Assembly: GCA_015068555.1 (NCBI GenBank)
Contig: SVKI01000004.1
Span: 1-64,000 of the forward strand
Length of the DNA: 64,000 nt
Direction: 5' to 3'
Source: Oscillospiraceae bacterium
Lineage (GTDB): Bacteria; Bacillota; Clostridia; UBA1381; UBA9506
Each line of letters starts with the position of its first letter. The first letter of the stretch is position 1. The translations under genes were made by a program, and so were the position numbers. The notes beneath the pieces are model-generated. The model saw only the letters and a list, made by a program, of their open reading frames with translations. It was not told the origin of the DNA and searched no databases. Of the stretch, positions 45,378 through 54,191 are shown in pieces.

Positions 45378-45445
45378 GGCCCCCTTGCCTAATACCCGAA
45401 GGGCACGCGAGGGGGCTGGCAGCCGATAGGCTGACTGGGGGATTC
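45378..45445 (+). repeat. Structured dispersed repeat, copy B
   Basis: Aligns with the reverse complement of 70-146: same CCCTTG..TAATAC, GGGCACGCGAGGG and CTGAC(T)G.GGGATT cores. Its loop stem is CAGCC-GATA-GGCTG where copy A has GTCAAATC-TTT-GATTTGAC, and CCCCCT/AGGGGG where copy A has CTCCCT/AGGGAG: compensatory changes. From 45446 to 45650 there are only further small hairpins (AGAGG/CCTCT, CGCC/GGCG) and a C-rich run. Confidence 0.65.
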
Positions 45446-45653
45446 AAAACGCAGAATATCAATCTCTTCACCGTCTACGGCGCCCCCCCCTAAAGGTGAA
45501 TTGAGCGAAGGTCAAGAGAGGCCACCCTGGGGTACCCTCTAGGCGAAGGAGGCTTCCTTTTGGGCTTGCTTAAAGCTTGCCCCCCTTATTGTTGCTCCGC
45601 TCATATTCCTTCCCCCGGTAGAACCGAGGTTTATTTCCACGCCTAAAGGCGCC

Positions 45654-45691
45654 AAAAAGCGAAACACCCCGCATGGGGTGTTTCGCTTTTT
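45654..45691. terminator. Bidirectional terminator
   Basis: Perfect 17-bp stem AAAAAGCGAAACACCCC / GGGGTGTTTCGCTTTTT with a GCAT loop. On the minus strand it lies about 100 bases past the small membrane-protein gene and is its likely terminator. Confidence 0.85.
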
Positions 45692-45789
45692 CATTTCATT
45701 TTAAAAACCGATTTCAAAATACTGTTAATGAATTTGGGAAATCTGAGCACAACTACCTTCAAATCAAACACCTTCCTTTTATGTTCGCG

Positions 45790-45936
45790 CTAACTGCACA
45801 ACCAGCAAAAGGTGATAAACACAATCAGCAGCCCTTCTGTGACGACCAGACACACGGGCGGCAGTAGCATGCCGGCAAAAACACCGACACAAAAGGCCGT
45901 TGCAATCATGCTCCACAGTCTGTATTTACATCTCAA
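45790..45936 (-). CDS. Small membrane protein, 48 residues (not in the ORF track)
   Basis: TTG start at 45936, seven bases after a perfect AAAGGAGG site; stop TAG at 45790-45792. The product is basic at the N-terminus (RCKYRLW) and then hydrophobic: IATAFCVGVFAGMLLPP, a short break, and TEGLLIVFITFCWLC, consistent with a two-helix membrane hairpin ending in cysteines. It was missed by the track for length and non-ATG start. A strong terminator lies downstream. I recall similar 45-50-residue Clostridia proteins with a GMLLPP core but know no function. The RBS is the main evidence. Confidence 0.7.
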   Translation of the reverse strand: MRCKYRLWSMIATAFCVGVFAGMLLPPVCLVVTEGLLIVFITFCWLCS

Positions 45937-46013
45937 AGAACCGCCTCCTTTTGCCCTATACTGCATCATATGTCATAAGGCTTTTATGTGTGACAGTAAA
46001 CCGCACATGCACC

Positions 46014-46042
46014 TTGATTTTTTTCCCGTTAAGTGATACAAT
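46014..46042 (+). promoter_or_regulatory. Promoter of uvrB
   Basis: TTGATT, 17-base spacer, TACAAT, about 50 bases before the uvrB start. No obvious LexA box. Confidence 0.75.
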
Positions 46043-46094
46043 TTTTATACGAATGAAAGCATACTAAACCAAGATAGTAACTGCGAGGTGTAAA

Positions 46095-48059
46095 ATGGAT
46101 TTTCAATTGGTTTCCGAATATAAGCCCATGGGCGATCAGATTCAGGCCATTGACGAACTTTCTTCCGGCATTTTAGAAGGCAAAAAGGAACAAATTTTAT
46201 TAGGTGTTACCGGTTCCGGCAAAACCTTTACCATGGCCAATGTGATTCAAAAGGTCAACCGTCCCACTCTTGTTTTAGCCCATAACAAAATATTAGCCTC
46301 TCAGCTTTGTGCGGAGTTTAAAGAATTCTTTCCAAACAATGCGGTAGAGTTTTTTGTTTCCTATTATGATTATTATCAGCCCGAAGCCTACATTCCCGCA
46401 ACGGATACCTATATCGAAAAGGACTCTTCCGTGAATGATGAGATTGACAAATTGCGCCACAGTGCAACGGCTGCCCTGTTTGAGCGCAGAGATGTCATCA
46501 TCGTTTCCAGCGTTTCCTGCATTTACGGATTGGGCGACCCCATCGACTATAATGAACTGGTCATTTCTCTGCGTCCCGGCATGGTTAAACCCATGGAAGA
46601 AATTCTGAAAAAATTAGTAGATATCCAATTTGAACGAAACGACATAAACTTCGTCAGAGGTAAGTTCCGCGTGCGCGGCGATGTTTTGGAAATCTTCCCT
46701 GCCAGCACCTCAGAGCACGCCATACGCGTCGAGTTTTTCGGCGATGAAATTGACCGCATCAGCGAAATTGATGTGCTGACCGGCGAAATTTTAGGCGTTC
46801 GCAAGCACGTGGCCATTTACCCCGCCTCCCACTATGTCACAACACCGGAAAAACGCGAACGGGCCATTCGTTCCATTGAAGAAGAGTTAGAACAAAGAAT
46901 CCGCTATTTTAAAGAGCATGACATGCTGCTGGAAGCACAGCGCATTGAGCAACGCACCAATTATGATATGGAAATGATGCGTGAAATTGGCTTTTGCCAG
47001 GGCATTGAAAACTATTCCCTCCACATCAGCGGTCGCGAGCCGGGTTCGGCACCCTTTACCCTGCTCGACTATTTCCCCGATGATTTCTTGCTGGTTGTGG
47101 ATGAATCACATGTTACCATTCCCCAGGTTCGAGCCATGTATCACGGTGACCGTTCCCGCAAGGAAGCACTTGTCAACTTTGGCTTCCGTCTGCCTTCAGC
47201 CTTTGATAACAGGCCCCTTAACTTTGATGAATTTAACAGCCGTTTAAATCAGGTGGTCTATGTCAGCGCCACACCTGCCGATTATGAAAGAGAGCGTGCA
47301 AGCCACATTGCAGAACAGGTCATCCGCCCCACCGGTCTTTTGGATCCGGAAATTTCTGTGAGACCCACAAAGGGGCAAATTGACGATTTGATTGAGGAAA
47401 TTCATCACCAAACCGAGCGCGGTGATAAAACCTTAATCACAACGCTGACCAAGAAAATGGCAGAAGACTTAACCGATTATCTGCGCGAGATGGATATTAA
47501 GGTGAAATATCTGCATTCCGAAATCAAAACCTTTGAGAGAATGGAAATCGTGCGTGATTTGCGTGCCGGCTTATTTGATGTTTTGGTGGGCATCAACCTT
47601 CTGCGTGAAGGTCTTGACATCCCCGAGGTTTCCTTAATTGCTATTTTAGATGCAGATAAAGAAGGATTTTTGCGCTCCGAGACCTCTCTGATACAAACCA
47701 TTGGACGCGCCGCCAGAAACGAAAACGGCCGCGTGATTTTATACGCTGACGAAGTAACAGGGTCTATGCAACGCGCCATGGATGAAACCAAACGGCGCCG
47801 CAAAAAACAAGCAGACTATAACGAAGCACACGGCATCACGCCCAAAACCATACAAAAAGGCATCCGCGATGTTCTTTCTGCCACCGATACAGCGCCCGAT
47901 ACCTCTGTAAAACAGCTTACACCTGATAAGGCTATGGACATCAATCTGCAAATCGAGCTTTTGGCTGAACAAATGAAGCTGGCAGCTTCTGAACTTCGCT
48001 TTGAAGATGCGGCCAAACTGCGTGACAAAATACGCACCCTGTCTGCTAAACAAAAATAA
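46095..48059 (+). CDS. uvrB: Excinuclease ABC subunit B
   Basis: Superfamily 2 helicase-like protein that verifies damage and loads UvrC. 654 residues; Walker [10 protein letters not shown] near 38, the beta-hairpin [15 protein letters not shown] near 90, DESHVTIPQ (Walker B) near 337, helicase motif [15 protein letters not shown] near 535 and the C-terminal UVR domain for UvrC contact. GAGGTG precedes the ATG. Own promoter, and cysK follows with its own. Confidence 0.97.
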   Translation: MDFQLVSEYKPMGDQIQAIDELSSGILEGKKEQILLGVTGSGKTFTMANVIQKVNRPTLVLAHNKILASQLCAEFKEFFPNNAVEFFVSYYDYYQPEAYIPATDTYIEKDSSVNDEIDKLRHSATAALFERRDVIIVSSVSCIYGLGDPIDYNELVISLRPGMVKPMEEILKKLVDIQFERNDINFVRGKFRVRGDVLEIFPASTSEHAIRVEFFGDEIDRISEIDVLTGEILGVRKHVAIYPASHYVTTPEKRERAIRSIEEELEQRIRYFKEHDMLLEAQRIEQRTNYDMEMMREIGFCQGIENYSLHISGREPGSAPFTLLDYFPDDFLLVVDESHVTIPQVRAMYHGDRSRKEALVNFGFRLPSAFDNRPLNFDEFNSRLNQVVYVSATPADYERERASHIAEQVIRPTGLLDPEISVRPTKGQIDDLIEEIHHQTERGDKTLITTLTKKMAEDLTDYLREMDIKVKYLHSEIKTFERMEIVRDLRAGLFDVLVGINLLREGLDIPEVSLIAILDADKEGFLRSETSLIQTIGRAARNENGRVILYADEVTGSMQRAMDETKRRRKKQADYNEAHGITPKTIQKGIRDVLSATDTAPDTSVKQLTPDKAMDINLQIELLAEQMKLAASELRFEDAAKLRDKIRTLSAKQK

Positions 48060-48076
48060 TTTTTCTTTTCCAATGC

Positions 48077-48105
48077 TTGCAAAACGTCAAGAAACATAAT
48101 ATAAT
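48077..48105 (+). promoter_or_regulatory. Promoter of the cysteine synthase gene
   Basis: TTGCAA, 17-base spacer, TATAAT in the 85-base gap after uvrB. Confidence 0.82.
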
Positions 48106-48144
48106 AATAGAGTTAAAAAATCATCATGTTATGAGGAATGAATC

Positions 48145-49155
48145 ATGGAACAGACAATTTTAGAGCGCTTTTCGGCCATCTCCCCGTTAATCGGCAACAC
48201 ACCTCTTTTGGAAATCGCCTTTACCTATCATGGCGAACTGAGAAAAGTGTATGCCAAAGCAGAATACTATAATTTAACAGGCAGTATCAAAGACCGAGTA
48301 GCGCATTATATATTAAAAAAGGCCTACGAAACAGGTAGCATCGCCCCCGGTGACACCATTGCCGAGGCGACCAGCGGTAATACGGGTATATCCTTCTCGG
48401 CCATCGGCCGCTATCTGGGTCACCCTGTTAAGATTTACATGCCTGATTGGATGAGCCGCGAACGCATTAATTTAATGGAAAGCTTCGGCGCCAAGGTGCG
48501 TTTGGTTTCCCACGAAGAAGGCGGATTTTTAGGTTCTATTAAAATGACAGAAGAATATGCACAAAAAGAAGGCGCCTTCCTGCCCTGTCAGTTCAGCAAT
48601 GAGGATAACACCGCAGTGCACGAAGAAACCACCGGCGCTGAGATTGTCAAGCAGCTTAGCTCTTTAGGCCTCACCGCTGACGGATTTGTCGCCGGCGTCG
48701 GCACAGGCGGCACGGTAATGGGCATCACACGCGCCCTCAGAAAAGCCAATCCGGGTTGCGCGGCGTTTCCCTTGGAACCCTCCAATTCGCCGACCCTTTC
48801 CACAGGCTATAAGGTAGGCAAACACCGTATTTACGGCATTTCGGATGAATTTATTCCGGATATTTTAAAAATGAATGAAATGACGAAAATTGTTTCCGTT
48901 GATGACAGCGACGCCATCTGCATGGCAAGACTTTTATCCGAAACCTTAGGCATTGGCGTGGGTGTTTCCTCCGGTGCTAACTTCTTAGGCTGCGTGTTGG
49001 CTCAGGAGCATCTGGGTAAAGATGCCGTAGTGGCCACAGTTTTTGCTGATGATAATAAAAAATACCTTTCCACCGACTATGCCAAACCGTTAGACATACA
49101 GGATGGAATGCTTTCAAAAAACATTTGCTTGACCGGCGTTCGTGTGATTCGATGA
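48145..49155 (+). CDS. Cysteine synthase family PLP enzyme
   Basis: Beta-replacement enzyme that makes cysteine from O-acetylserine and sulfide or a related donor. The 336-residue protein has the PLP lysine in LTGSIKDRVA near 50, the substrate loop ATSGNTGIS near 76 and the PLP-phosphate loop GVGTGGTVMG near 190. The C-terminus contains LGIGVGVSSGAN. It is somewhat longer and more divergent than typical CysK, so a cystathionine beta-synthase-like or other O-acyl-serine lyase role is possible. No cysE is adjacent. Confidence 0.88.
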   Translation: MEQTILERFSAISPLIGNTPLLEIAFTYHGELRKVYAKAEYYNLTGSIKDRVAHYILKKAYETGSIAPGDTIAEATSGNTGISFSAIGRYLGHPVKIYMPDWMSRERINLMESFGAKVRLVSHEEGGFLGSIKMTEEYAQKEGAFLPCQFSNEDNTAVHEETTGAEIVKQLSSLGLTADGFVAGVGTGGTVMGITRALRKANPGCAAFPLEPSNSPTLSTGYKVGKHRIYGISDEFIPDILKMNEMTKIVSVDDSDAICMARLLSETLGIGVGVSSGANFLGCVLAQEHLGKDAVVATVFADDNKKYLSTDYAKPLDIQDGMLSKNICLTGVRVIR

Positions 49156-49219
49156 ATAAATTTTTAAGTTTTTATAAATAACAAGCATGATTCACAATTT
49201 ATTCATATCAAGGTCATAA

Positions 49220-49248
49220 TTATCTTGTATGATACAATTACAAGATAA
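49220..49248 (+). promoter_or_regulatory. Inverted repeat over the htrA promoter region
   Basis: TTATCTTGTA (49220-49229) and TACAAGATAA (49239-49248) are perfect 10-base inverted arms around TACAAT, a probable -10. A hairpin or a dyad operator would fit stress control of htrA. I see no good -35 at 17 bases, which fits activator dependence. Confidence 0.5.
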
Positions 49249-49268
49249 AATTCAGGGAGGTAAAACCT

Positions 49269-50633
49269 ATGAATGAATTTCAGGATTACTATAATAACGA
49301 AAATGAAAGTGAAAACGAAACACAATGGTATCGGGATGATTATGAAACAGCCGTAAAAAATGCTGTACCGAAAGATAAAGCAATTTCGCTTTATGTGCCA
49401 AAGGTAAAACGCCATCGGCTCTTTTTTAGAAATCCCGCTGTTGTTGCCGTTATCAGTTCCCTTTTAACCTGTGCACTTTGTTTGGGCGTTTTCTCCATCA
49501 GTATGTCTGCCAAAAAAACGACACCTTTGCTACCCCAAAGCCATTCTGCAGGCCTTACAACCGTTAAAAACAACGGTGAAAATGGTGATATCTCGCAGGC
49601 AGTCAATACACATTCCGGCAATATCTTATCCATTCCCGAAGTATATGATAAAGCGTCTCCGGCCGTTGTCAGCATTTTAAGCGCTTCACAAAACGGAAAC
49701 TACATTCAGCCCCAAAGCACGATGAGCAGCGGTTCAGGTGTTATTATTCGCGAAGACGGCTATATTGTAACTAATAACCACGTGATTGAAGGCGCTTCTT
49801 CTATCACCGTACAAACCATTGCCGGCCAAAGTTTTGAAGCCAGTCTTGTTGGTGCCGACGAACGCACAGACCTGGCTGTTTTAAAGGTAAAGAGCGATCA
49901 GGCACTTCCCTATGCTGAGCTCGGCGATTCTTCAGAAATCCGCGTTGGCGACATGGCACTTGCAATTGGTAACCCCCTGCGTGAAGAGCTTGCCGGTACG
50001 TTAACCGTCGGCTATATCAGCGCCATCAACCGTAGCATGATTATCGACGACAAGCAAATGACGATGCTGCAAACTGATGCTGCTATCAATCCAGGCAACT
50101 CCGGTGGTGCGCTGCTTAATATGTACGGCCAGTTAATCGGCATTAACACTGCAAAATCCACAGGCTATGATGTGGAAGGTTTAGGCTTTGCCATTCCCAT
50201 TAATGATGCAAAACCCATTATCGAGTCTATTATGGAGCACGGTTATGTAACCGGCCGTCCTCTCATTGGTATTGGCGGTCTTTCCGTGACGGAAGCGATT
50301 GCTAAAGCAAACGACTTACCCATCGGTGTTTATGTAAAGGAAATTACACCCTTTGGTGCTGCTGAGCGTGCCGGCCTTCAGTTGGGCGATGTGATTACCG
50401 AATTTGACGGCAAAAAGGTTGAAACCATTGACGACATCAATGAAATTAAAAACACCCACGCTGTTGGCGATACCATCAAAGTGAAATATGTTCGTTCCGG
50501 CATCACAAAAGAAACAAAACTGACGTTGTTAGAAGAAAAGCCACAAACTGAAAAAAAGGAACAAAAACAACAGGCACAAACGCCTTCAATTCCGCAGATT
50601 CCTTCTGATTTCTTCAGTTGGTTCGGTTGGTAA
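49269..50633 (+). CDS. htrA: HtrA/DegP-type serine protease with PDZ domain
   Basis: Membrane-anchored quality-control protease. 454 residues: acidic cytoplasmic N-terminus of about 55 residues, one transmembrane helix (PAVVAVISSLLTCALCLGVF), trypsin-like domain with the triad in TNNHVIEG (His), ERTDLAVLKV (Asp) and NPGNSGGAL (Ser), then one PDZ domain (FGAAERAGLQLGDVITEFDG). The tail is Gln/Lys-rich and ends in an aromatic DFFSWFGW. GGGAGG precedes the ATG. An inverted repeat lies over its probable -10. Confidence 0.95.
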   Translation: MNEFQDYYNNENESENETQWYRDDYETAVKNAVPKDKAISLYVPKVKRHRLFFRNPAVVAVISSLLTCALCLGVFSISMSAKKTTPLLPQSHSAGLTTVKNNGENGDISQAVNTHSGNILSIPEVYDKASPAVVSILSASQNGNYIQPQSTMSSGSGVIIREDGYIVTNNHVIEGASSITVQTIAGQSFEASLVGADERTDLAVLKVKSDQALPYAELGDSSEIRVGDMALAIGNPLREELAGTLTVGYISAINRSMIIDDKQMTMLQTDAAINPGNSGGALLNMYGQLIGINTAKSTGYDVEGLGFAIPINDAKPIIESIMEHGYVTGRPLIGIGGLSVTEAIAKANDLPIGVYVKEITPFGAAERAGLQLGDVITEFDGKKVETIDDINEIKNTHAVGDTIKVKYVRSGITKETKLTLLEEKPQTEKKEQKQQAQTPSIPQIPSDFFSWFGW

Positions 50634-50683
50634 AGCATAATAAAGGGGCCGTAGCAAAATGCTACGGCCCCTTTATTATGCTT
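50633..50683. terminator. Bidirectional terminator of htrA and the HprK-like gene
   Basis: Perfect 23-bp stem starting AAGCATAATAAAGGGGCCG with an AAAAT loop. Stop codons of both converging genes fall within or at the edge of the stem. Confidence 0.95.
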
Positions 50684-51542
50684 CTATGCTTTTTGCTGCT
50701 GTTATAACAGCTTCCTCTGAGATATCACATGCCAGTTGAAACACGGGTACCTTTTGCAGAATCTCTTCGATTCTGTCTAACGCTTCTGATGCAAGCTCTG
50801 AAACAACAGGCTTCCTGACGGCATCATAGATGCGCCATACAGCCTCAATCGGTTCCATTTTCGTCAGGCTGCAGGTTTTCCCGCGCTTTAAAAAGATAAT
50901 AGCTTTAAGCGGTACGCTGACGTTTGTATTAATGGAATTTTTACCGCTCCAGGGCGTTCCGCACAAAAGCGGTTCTCCGTTTTCTATGCGGATAACAGGC
51001 ATATCATCATTTACAATCACCGTACCCGGCTTATATGTTTTCCACAACTCTGTGTGCGTTGATTTCCCCGTTCCCGAGGGAGCAGAAAATAAAACTCCCT
51101 TTCCGTCATAGGCTAAAGATGATGCATGAATCACCAGACCACCCTGCTGCAACACAGCATATTTTAAAACCTCACCCATCAGATGATACGGTCTTTTTTC
51201 CACATCAAGAGACAGCATCTGCATAGGGCAAAACCACGCCTCAACCTTGGAAAACCCATTACTCATACGAACCAGATTGATAATCTCTTTTGAAATCACA
51301 TCTGCCTGGTCTACAAAGGCATACCCACCGTCTGACATGCGATACCAACGGCGTGCATGAATCTCCGTTACCAGTTCACCTTCCGGTTCGGGCAATCCTA
51401 AACAATTAAAATGAAAAGTAAAGTGAATATCGGCCTGCTCTACCGGCTCTGATTCATACGCTTTAAGCGCTTTTAAAGAAGCCTCGTCTAGACCTTCTTC
51501 ACAACACAGGGTAAAGCCTGCAATTTTATAATAAAATGACAT
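50676..51542 (-). CDS. HPr kinase-like P-loop protein
   Basis: 288 residues with an HprK/PEPCK-type nucleotide-binding core in the C-terminal half: Walker A FSAPSGTGKSTHT near 150, NDDMPVI near 176 and GTPWSGKNSIN near 193, a pattern I recall in HprK-related kinases beside peptide-modification or polysaccharide genes. The N-terminal half is unrecognised. The track start (51608) lies at the -35 of a consensus promoter; ATG 51542 is preferred, with AAAGG 13 bases upstream. No partner gene is adjacent, so the substrate is unknown. It is not the canonical HPr kinase. Confidence 0.7.
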   Translation of the reverse strand: MSFYYKIAGFTLCCEEGLDEASLKALKAYESEPVEQADIHFTFHFNCLGLPEPEGELVTEIHARRWYRMSDGGYAFVDQADVISKEIINLVRMSNGFSKVEAWFCPMQMLSLDVEKRPYHLMGEVLKYAVLQQGGLVIHASSLAYDGKGVLFSAPSGTGKSTHTELWKTYKPGTVIVNDDMPVIRIENGEPLLCGTPWSGKNSINTNVSVPLKAIIFLKRGKTCSLTKMEPIEAVWRIYDAVRKPVVSELASEALDRIEEILQKVPVFQLACDISEEAVITAAKSIEA

Positions 51543-51579
51543 AAGATTTCCATAACCTTTCTGCCTGTAATCATGTTTT

Positions 51580-51608
51580 ATTGTACCATTTCGACAGGAG
51601 GTTGTCAA
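51580..51608 (-). promoter_or_regulatory. Promoter of the HprK-like gene
   Basis: Minus-strand TTGACA, 17-base spacer, TACAAT, about 30 bases before ATG 51542. Confidence 0.85.
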
Positions 51609-51687
51609 TCTTCTTTTTCATCTCTCACCTCTAATTTAACAAGACCTGTTTTAAATCATAATTTTTTCATTTCTTTTGTAATTTTTC

Positions 51688-51716
51688 TTGACAAATAAAA
51701 AAATTGCGTGTATAAT
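51688..51716 (+). promoter_or_regulatory. Promoter of the ylxM-ffh-rpsP operon
   Basis: Perfect consensus TTGACA, 17-base spacer, TATAAT. Just downstream, 51726-51747 is an imperfect palindrome with a perfect GGTTATAACC core near the start of the transcript, either a leader hairpin or an operator. Confidence 0.9.
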
Positions 51717-51769
51717 AGAATAGGTGTGTAGGTTATAACCTTTACACAGTAAAAACAGGAGTGAATGGC

Positions 51770-52138
51770 ATGAGCAAAGATTTAAGCATTGCAATGCTCT
51801 ACGATTTCTATGGCGAACTGCTGACGCCAAAGCAAGCACAAGCCATCGACTTATATTATAATGAAGATTTATCTTTAGCAGAAATTGCTGAGCCTTTGGG
51901 TATTTCCCGTCAAGGCGTGCGTGATGCCATCAAGCGTGGCGAAAAGCTGCTTTTTTCAATGGAAGAAAGGCTTGGCTTGGTAAACCGCTTTATGAATTTA
52001 GCTGAGCAAATGGAAGAAATCATCGAAGATGTTTCATCTATGCGCAAATATGAGAGCATGTATGTCCATTCGAAACCACTTTCTGAATCGTTAAAATCAC
52101 TCGAAGAGCAGTTAAAAGCTTTAACCGAGGAGCTATAA
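51770..52138 (+). CDS. ylxM: YlxM/p13 family HTH protein (UPF0122)
   Basis: Small sigma-factor-like helix-turn-helix protein, 122 residues, encoded before ffh in Firmicutes and implicated in signal recognition particle function. Seen: LYDFYGELLTPKQAQAIDLYYNEDLSLAEIAEPLGISRQGVRDAI, the family core, then a coiled C-terminal helix. AGGAGTG supports ATG 51770, not the track's 51761. ffh follows after 21 bases. Confidence 0.93.
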   Translation: MSKDLSIAMLYDFYGELLTPKQAQAIDLYYNEDLSLAEIAEPLGISRQGVRDAIKRGEKLLFSMEERLGLVNRFMNLAEQMEEIIEDVSSMRKYESMYVHSKPLSESLKSLEEQLKALTEEL

Positions 52139-52159
52139 TAAAAAAGGAGGCCATGACAG

Positions 52160-53494
52160 GTGGCGTTTGAAAGTCTTTCCGAAAAGCTGAGCATGGCTTT
52201 TAAAAAACTAAAAGGCAAGGGCATTGTGACGGAGAAGGATTTAAAAGAATCCATGCGTGAAATCAAACTGGCCCTGCTAGAGGCTGATGTTAACTTTAAA
52301 GTTGTCAAAGAGTTTATCGCCAAGGTAACAGAGCGCGCCATGGGCAGCGCTGTTATGGAAAGCCTGACTCCCGGGCAACAGATTATTAAAATCGTAAACG
52401 ACGAGCTCACCGCCTTAATGGGCGGCGAAAATGCGCGCATTGAGTTTGGCAAAAGAACGCCTGCCGTTGTGATGATGGCCGGCCTGCAGGGTACCGGTAA
52501 AACCACCTTCTGTGCAAAGCTTGCCGCCTACATGCGCAAAAAACACAACAAGCGCCCCTTGCTTGTTGCCTGTGACATATATCGCCCCGCCGCTATCACG
52601 CAGCTTGAGGTGGTCGGTAAACAAATTGATGTTCCCGTTTTTAAGATAGAAGATAGCAAAGACGCCGTGCACATTGCCACCGAAGCTATTGCACATGCAA
52701 AAAAACACGGCAACGATTTTGTGATTATCGACACAGCCGGCCGTTTGCACATTGATGATGCCCTCATGCAGGAGCTTGAAGACATCAAGGCCGCAGTGAC
52801 ACCGGAGGAAATTCTCCTCGTTATTGACGCTATGACAGGTCAAGATGCCGTCAACATCGCTGAAAGCTTTAACGAACGCCTTTCTGTTACAGGCGTGATT
52901 ATGACAAAGCTTGACGGTGACACCCGTGGCGGTGCTGCTCTCTCTGTTAAAGCCGTAACGGGTAAACCCATTAAGTTTGTGGGTGTTGGCGAGAAGCTTT
53001 CAGATATTGAAGAATTCCATCCTGAGCGTATGGCATCTCGTATATTAGGCAGCGGCGATGTGCTCTCGTTAATTGAAAAGGCGGAACAGGCCATTGATGC
53101 CAAATCAGCCGCCGCGTTAGAAGAAAAGCTACGCAAAAACCAGTTTGATTTAGAAGACTTTTTAGATCAACTGCAGCAAATGAAAAAAATGGGTCCTCTT
53201 TCCCAGTTGGTGCGTATGATTCCCGGTGTGGACGCAAAAGCACTTGAAAATGTCGATTTGGATGACGGCCGCACAAAACGTGTTGAAGCCATCATTCAAT
53301 CCATGACCAAAAAAGAAAGGCATAACCCTTCCATCATCAATGCCAGCCGCAAAAAGCGTATTGCCGCAGGTAGCGGAACAGAGGTGCAGGACGTCAATCT
53401 TCTGCTCCGTCAGTTTGAGCAAATGCAAAAGATGATGAAGCAATTCTCCGGCGGTGGCTTAGGCCGCATGATGCGGAAGAAGAAAAAGCGTTAA
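52160..53494 (+). CDS. ffh: Signal recognition particle GTPase Ffh
   Basis: SRP54 homologue that targets nascent membrane proteins to FtsY/SecYEG. 444 residues: N domain, G domain with GLQGTGKTTF near 107, IDTAGR near 190 and TKLDGDTRGG near 248, then a methionine-rich M domain from about 300 that binds SRP RNA, ending GGGLGRMMRKKKKR. The start is GTG 52160, with AAAGGAGG nine bases upstream. The SRP RNA gene itself is not in the window. Confidence 0.97.
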   Translation: MAFESLSEKLSMAFKKLKGKGIVTEKDLKESMREIKLALLEADVNFKVVKEFIAKVTERAMGSAVMESLTPGQQIIKIVNDELTALMGGENARIEFGKRTPAVVMMAGLQGTGKTTFCAKLAAYMRKKHNKRPLLVACDIYRPAAITQLEVVGKQIDVPVFKIEDSKDAVHIATEAIAHAKKHGNDFVIIDTAGRLHIDDALMQELEDIKAAVTPEEILLVIDAMTGQDAVNIAESFNERLSVTGVIMTKLDGDTRGGAALSVKAVTGKPIKFVGVGEKLSDIEEFHPERMASRILGSGDVLSLIEKAEQAIDAKSAAALEEKLRKNQFDLEDFLDQLQQMKKMGPLSQLVRMIPGVDAKALENVDLDDGRTKRVEAIIQSMTKKERHNPSIINASRKKRIAAGSGTEVQDVNLLLRQFEQMQKMMKQFSGGGLGRMMRKKKKR

Positions 53495-53542
53495 ATCACC
53501 AAAGTGGTTTATATAGAAATAACATGCAGGAGGTGAAAATAC

Positions 53543-53788
53543 ATGGCAGTTAAAATGAGACTGAGAAGAATGGGTGCGAAAAAGGCTCCTTTTTACAGAG
53601 TTGTTGTTGCTGATTCCAGATACCCCAGAGATGGTAGATTTATTGAAGAAATCGGTACCTACAATCCCCTGACCAGCCCTTCTGAAATCAAAATCGATGC
53701 AGAAAAGGCAAAGAAATGGTTGGGTAACGGCGCACAGCCGACCGACACTGTTAAGGGTCTTTTGAAAAAGAGCGGTATTATCGACTAA
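53543..53788 (+). CDS. rpsP: Ribosomal protein bS16
   Basis: 30S subunit protein needed for assembly of the 5' domain of 16S rRNA. 81 residues starting [25 protein letters not shown], the family signature. GGAGGTG precedes the ATG. It follows ffh by 48 bases in the conserved ylxM-ffh-rpsP-khpA order. Confidence 0.98.
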   Translation: MAVKMRLRRMGAKKAPFYRVVVADSRYPRDGRFIEEIGTYNPLTSPSEIKIDAEKAKKWLGNGAQPTDTVKGLLKKSGIID

Positions 53789-53818
53789 TCACCGATTAAC
53801 TTTTTCTGTTCGTTGAAT

Positions 53819-53848
53819 GAAGGCATAATATGCACATATTATGCCTTC
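53819..53848 (+). other. Perfect hairpin between rpsP and khpA
   Basis: GAAGGCATAATATG / CATATTATGCCTTC, 14-bp perfect stem with a CA loop but no U-run. Probably an RNA processing or stability element that sets the rpsP-to-khpA ratio. Confidence 0.6.
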
Positions 53849-53878
53849 GGTAAAACGACATCCTACGAATGTTTGTCA

Positions 53879-53948
53879 AACGCACATAGCCGCCCACGCT
53901 ATGGCGTTACATGATTGATATACCTACCCTGTGGGCAGAAAGGCTATG
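53879..53948 (+). promoter_or_regulatory. Candidate two-state RNA switch in the khpA leader
   Basis: Hairpin 1 pairs AACGC-a-CATAGC (53879-53890) with GCTATGGCGTT (53898-53908). Alternatively CATAGCCGCCCAC (53885-53897) pairs with GTGGGC (53931-53936) and GGCTATG (53942-53948), two blocks of 6 and 7 bp that flank the AGAAAGG ribosome-binding region. The two folds exclude each other. Confidence 0.4.
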
Positions 53949-53957
53949 GGATTTTCC

Positions 53958-54185
53958 ATGAAGGAACTCTTAGAAGTAATTGCCAAATCTTTGGTAGATG
54001 TACCGGAATCGGTTGACGTCAGAGAAAAAGATGGCGAGCAGTCCGTTGTTTTAGAGCTTCGTGTTGCCGACGGTGACATGGGTAAAGTTATCGGCAAAAG
54101 AGGCCGTATCGCTCAATCCATCAGAACCGTGATGCAGGCTGCTGCAAACCGCGAAAACAAGCGCGTAACTGTTGAAATTATCTGA
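53958..54185 (+). CDS. khpA: KH-domain RNA-binding protein KhpA
   Basis: Single KH domain protein that partners KhpB in RNA binding and cell-size control in Gram-positives. From ATG 53958 the product is 75 residues, the family length, starting MKELLEVIAKSLVD; GKVIGKRGRIAQSIRT near 40 holds the GxxG loop (GKRG). The track's GTG 53931 and ATG 53946 add residues without a better ribosome site. In many Firmicutes rimM, trmD and rplS follow; here a terminator follows directly. Confidence 0.92.
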   Translation: MKELLEVIAKSLVDVPESVDVREKDGEQSVVLELRVADGDMGKVIGKRGRIAQSIRTVMQAAANRENKRVTVEII

Positions 54186-54191
54186 CGATAC

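Noticed and set aside
45673-46036. Plus-strand ORFs of 64 and 74 codons before uvrB
   Set aside because: No ribosome sites; they lie antisense to the small membrane-protein gene, whose start has a perfect RBS, and across the uvrB promoter.
41191-48059. LexA-controlled uvrBA operon
   Set aside because: uvrA and uvrB have separate promoters, are split by ispDF and repeats, and no GAAC...GTTC box was found near either promoter.
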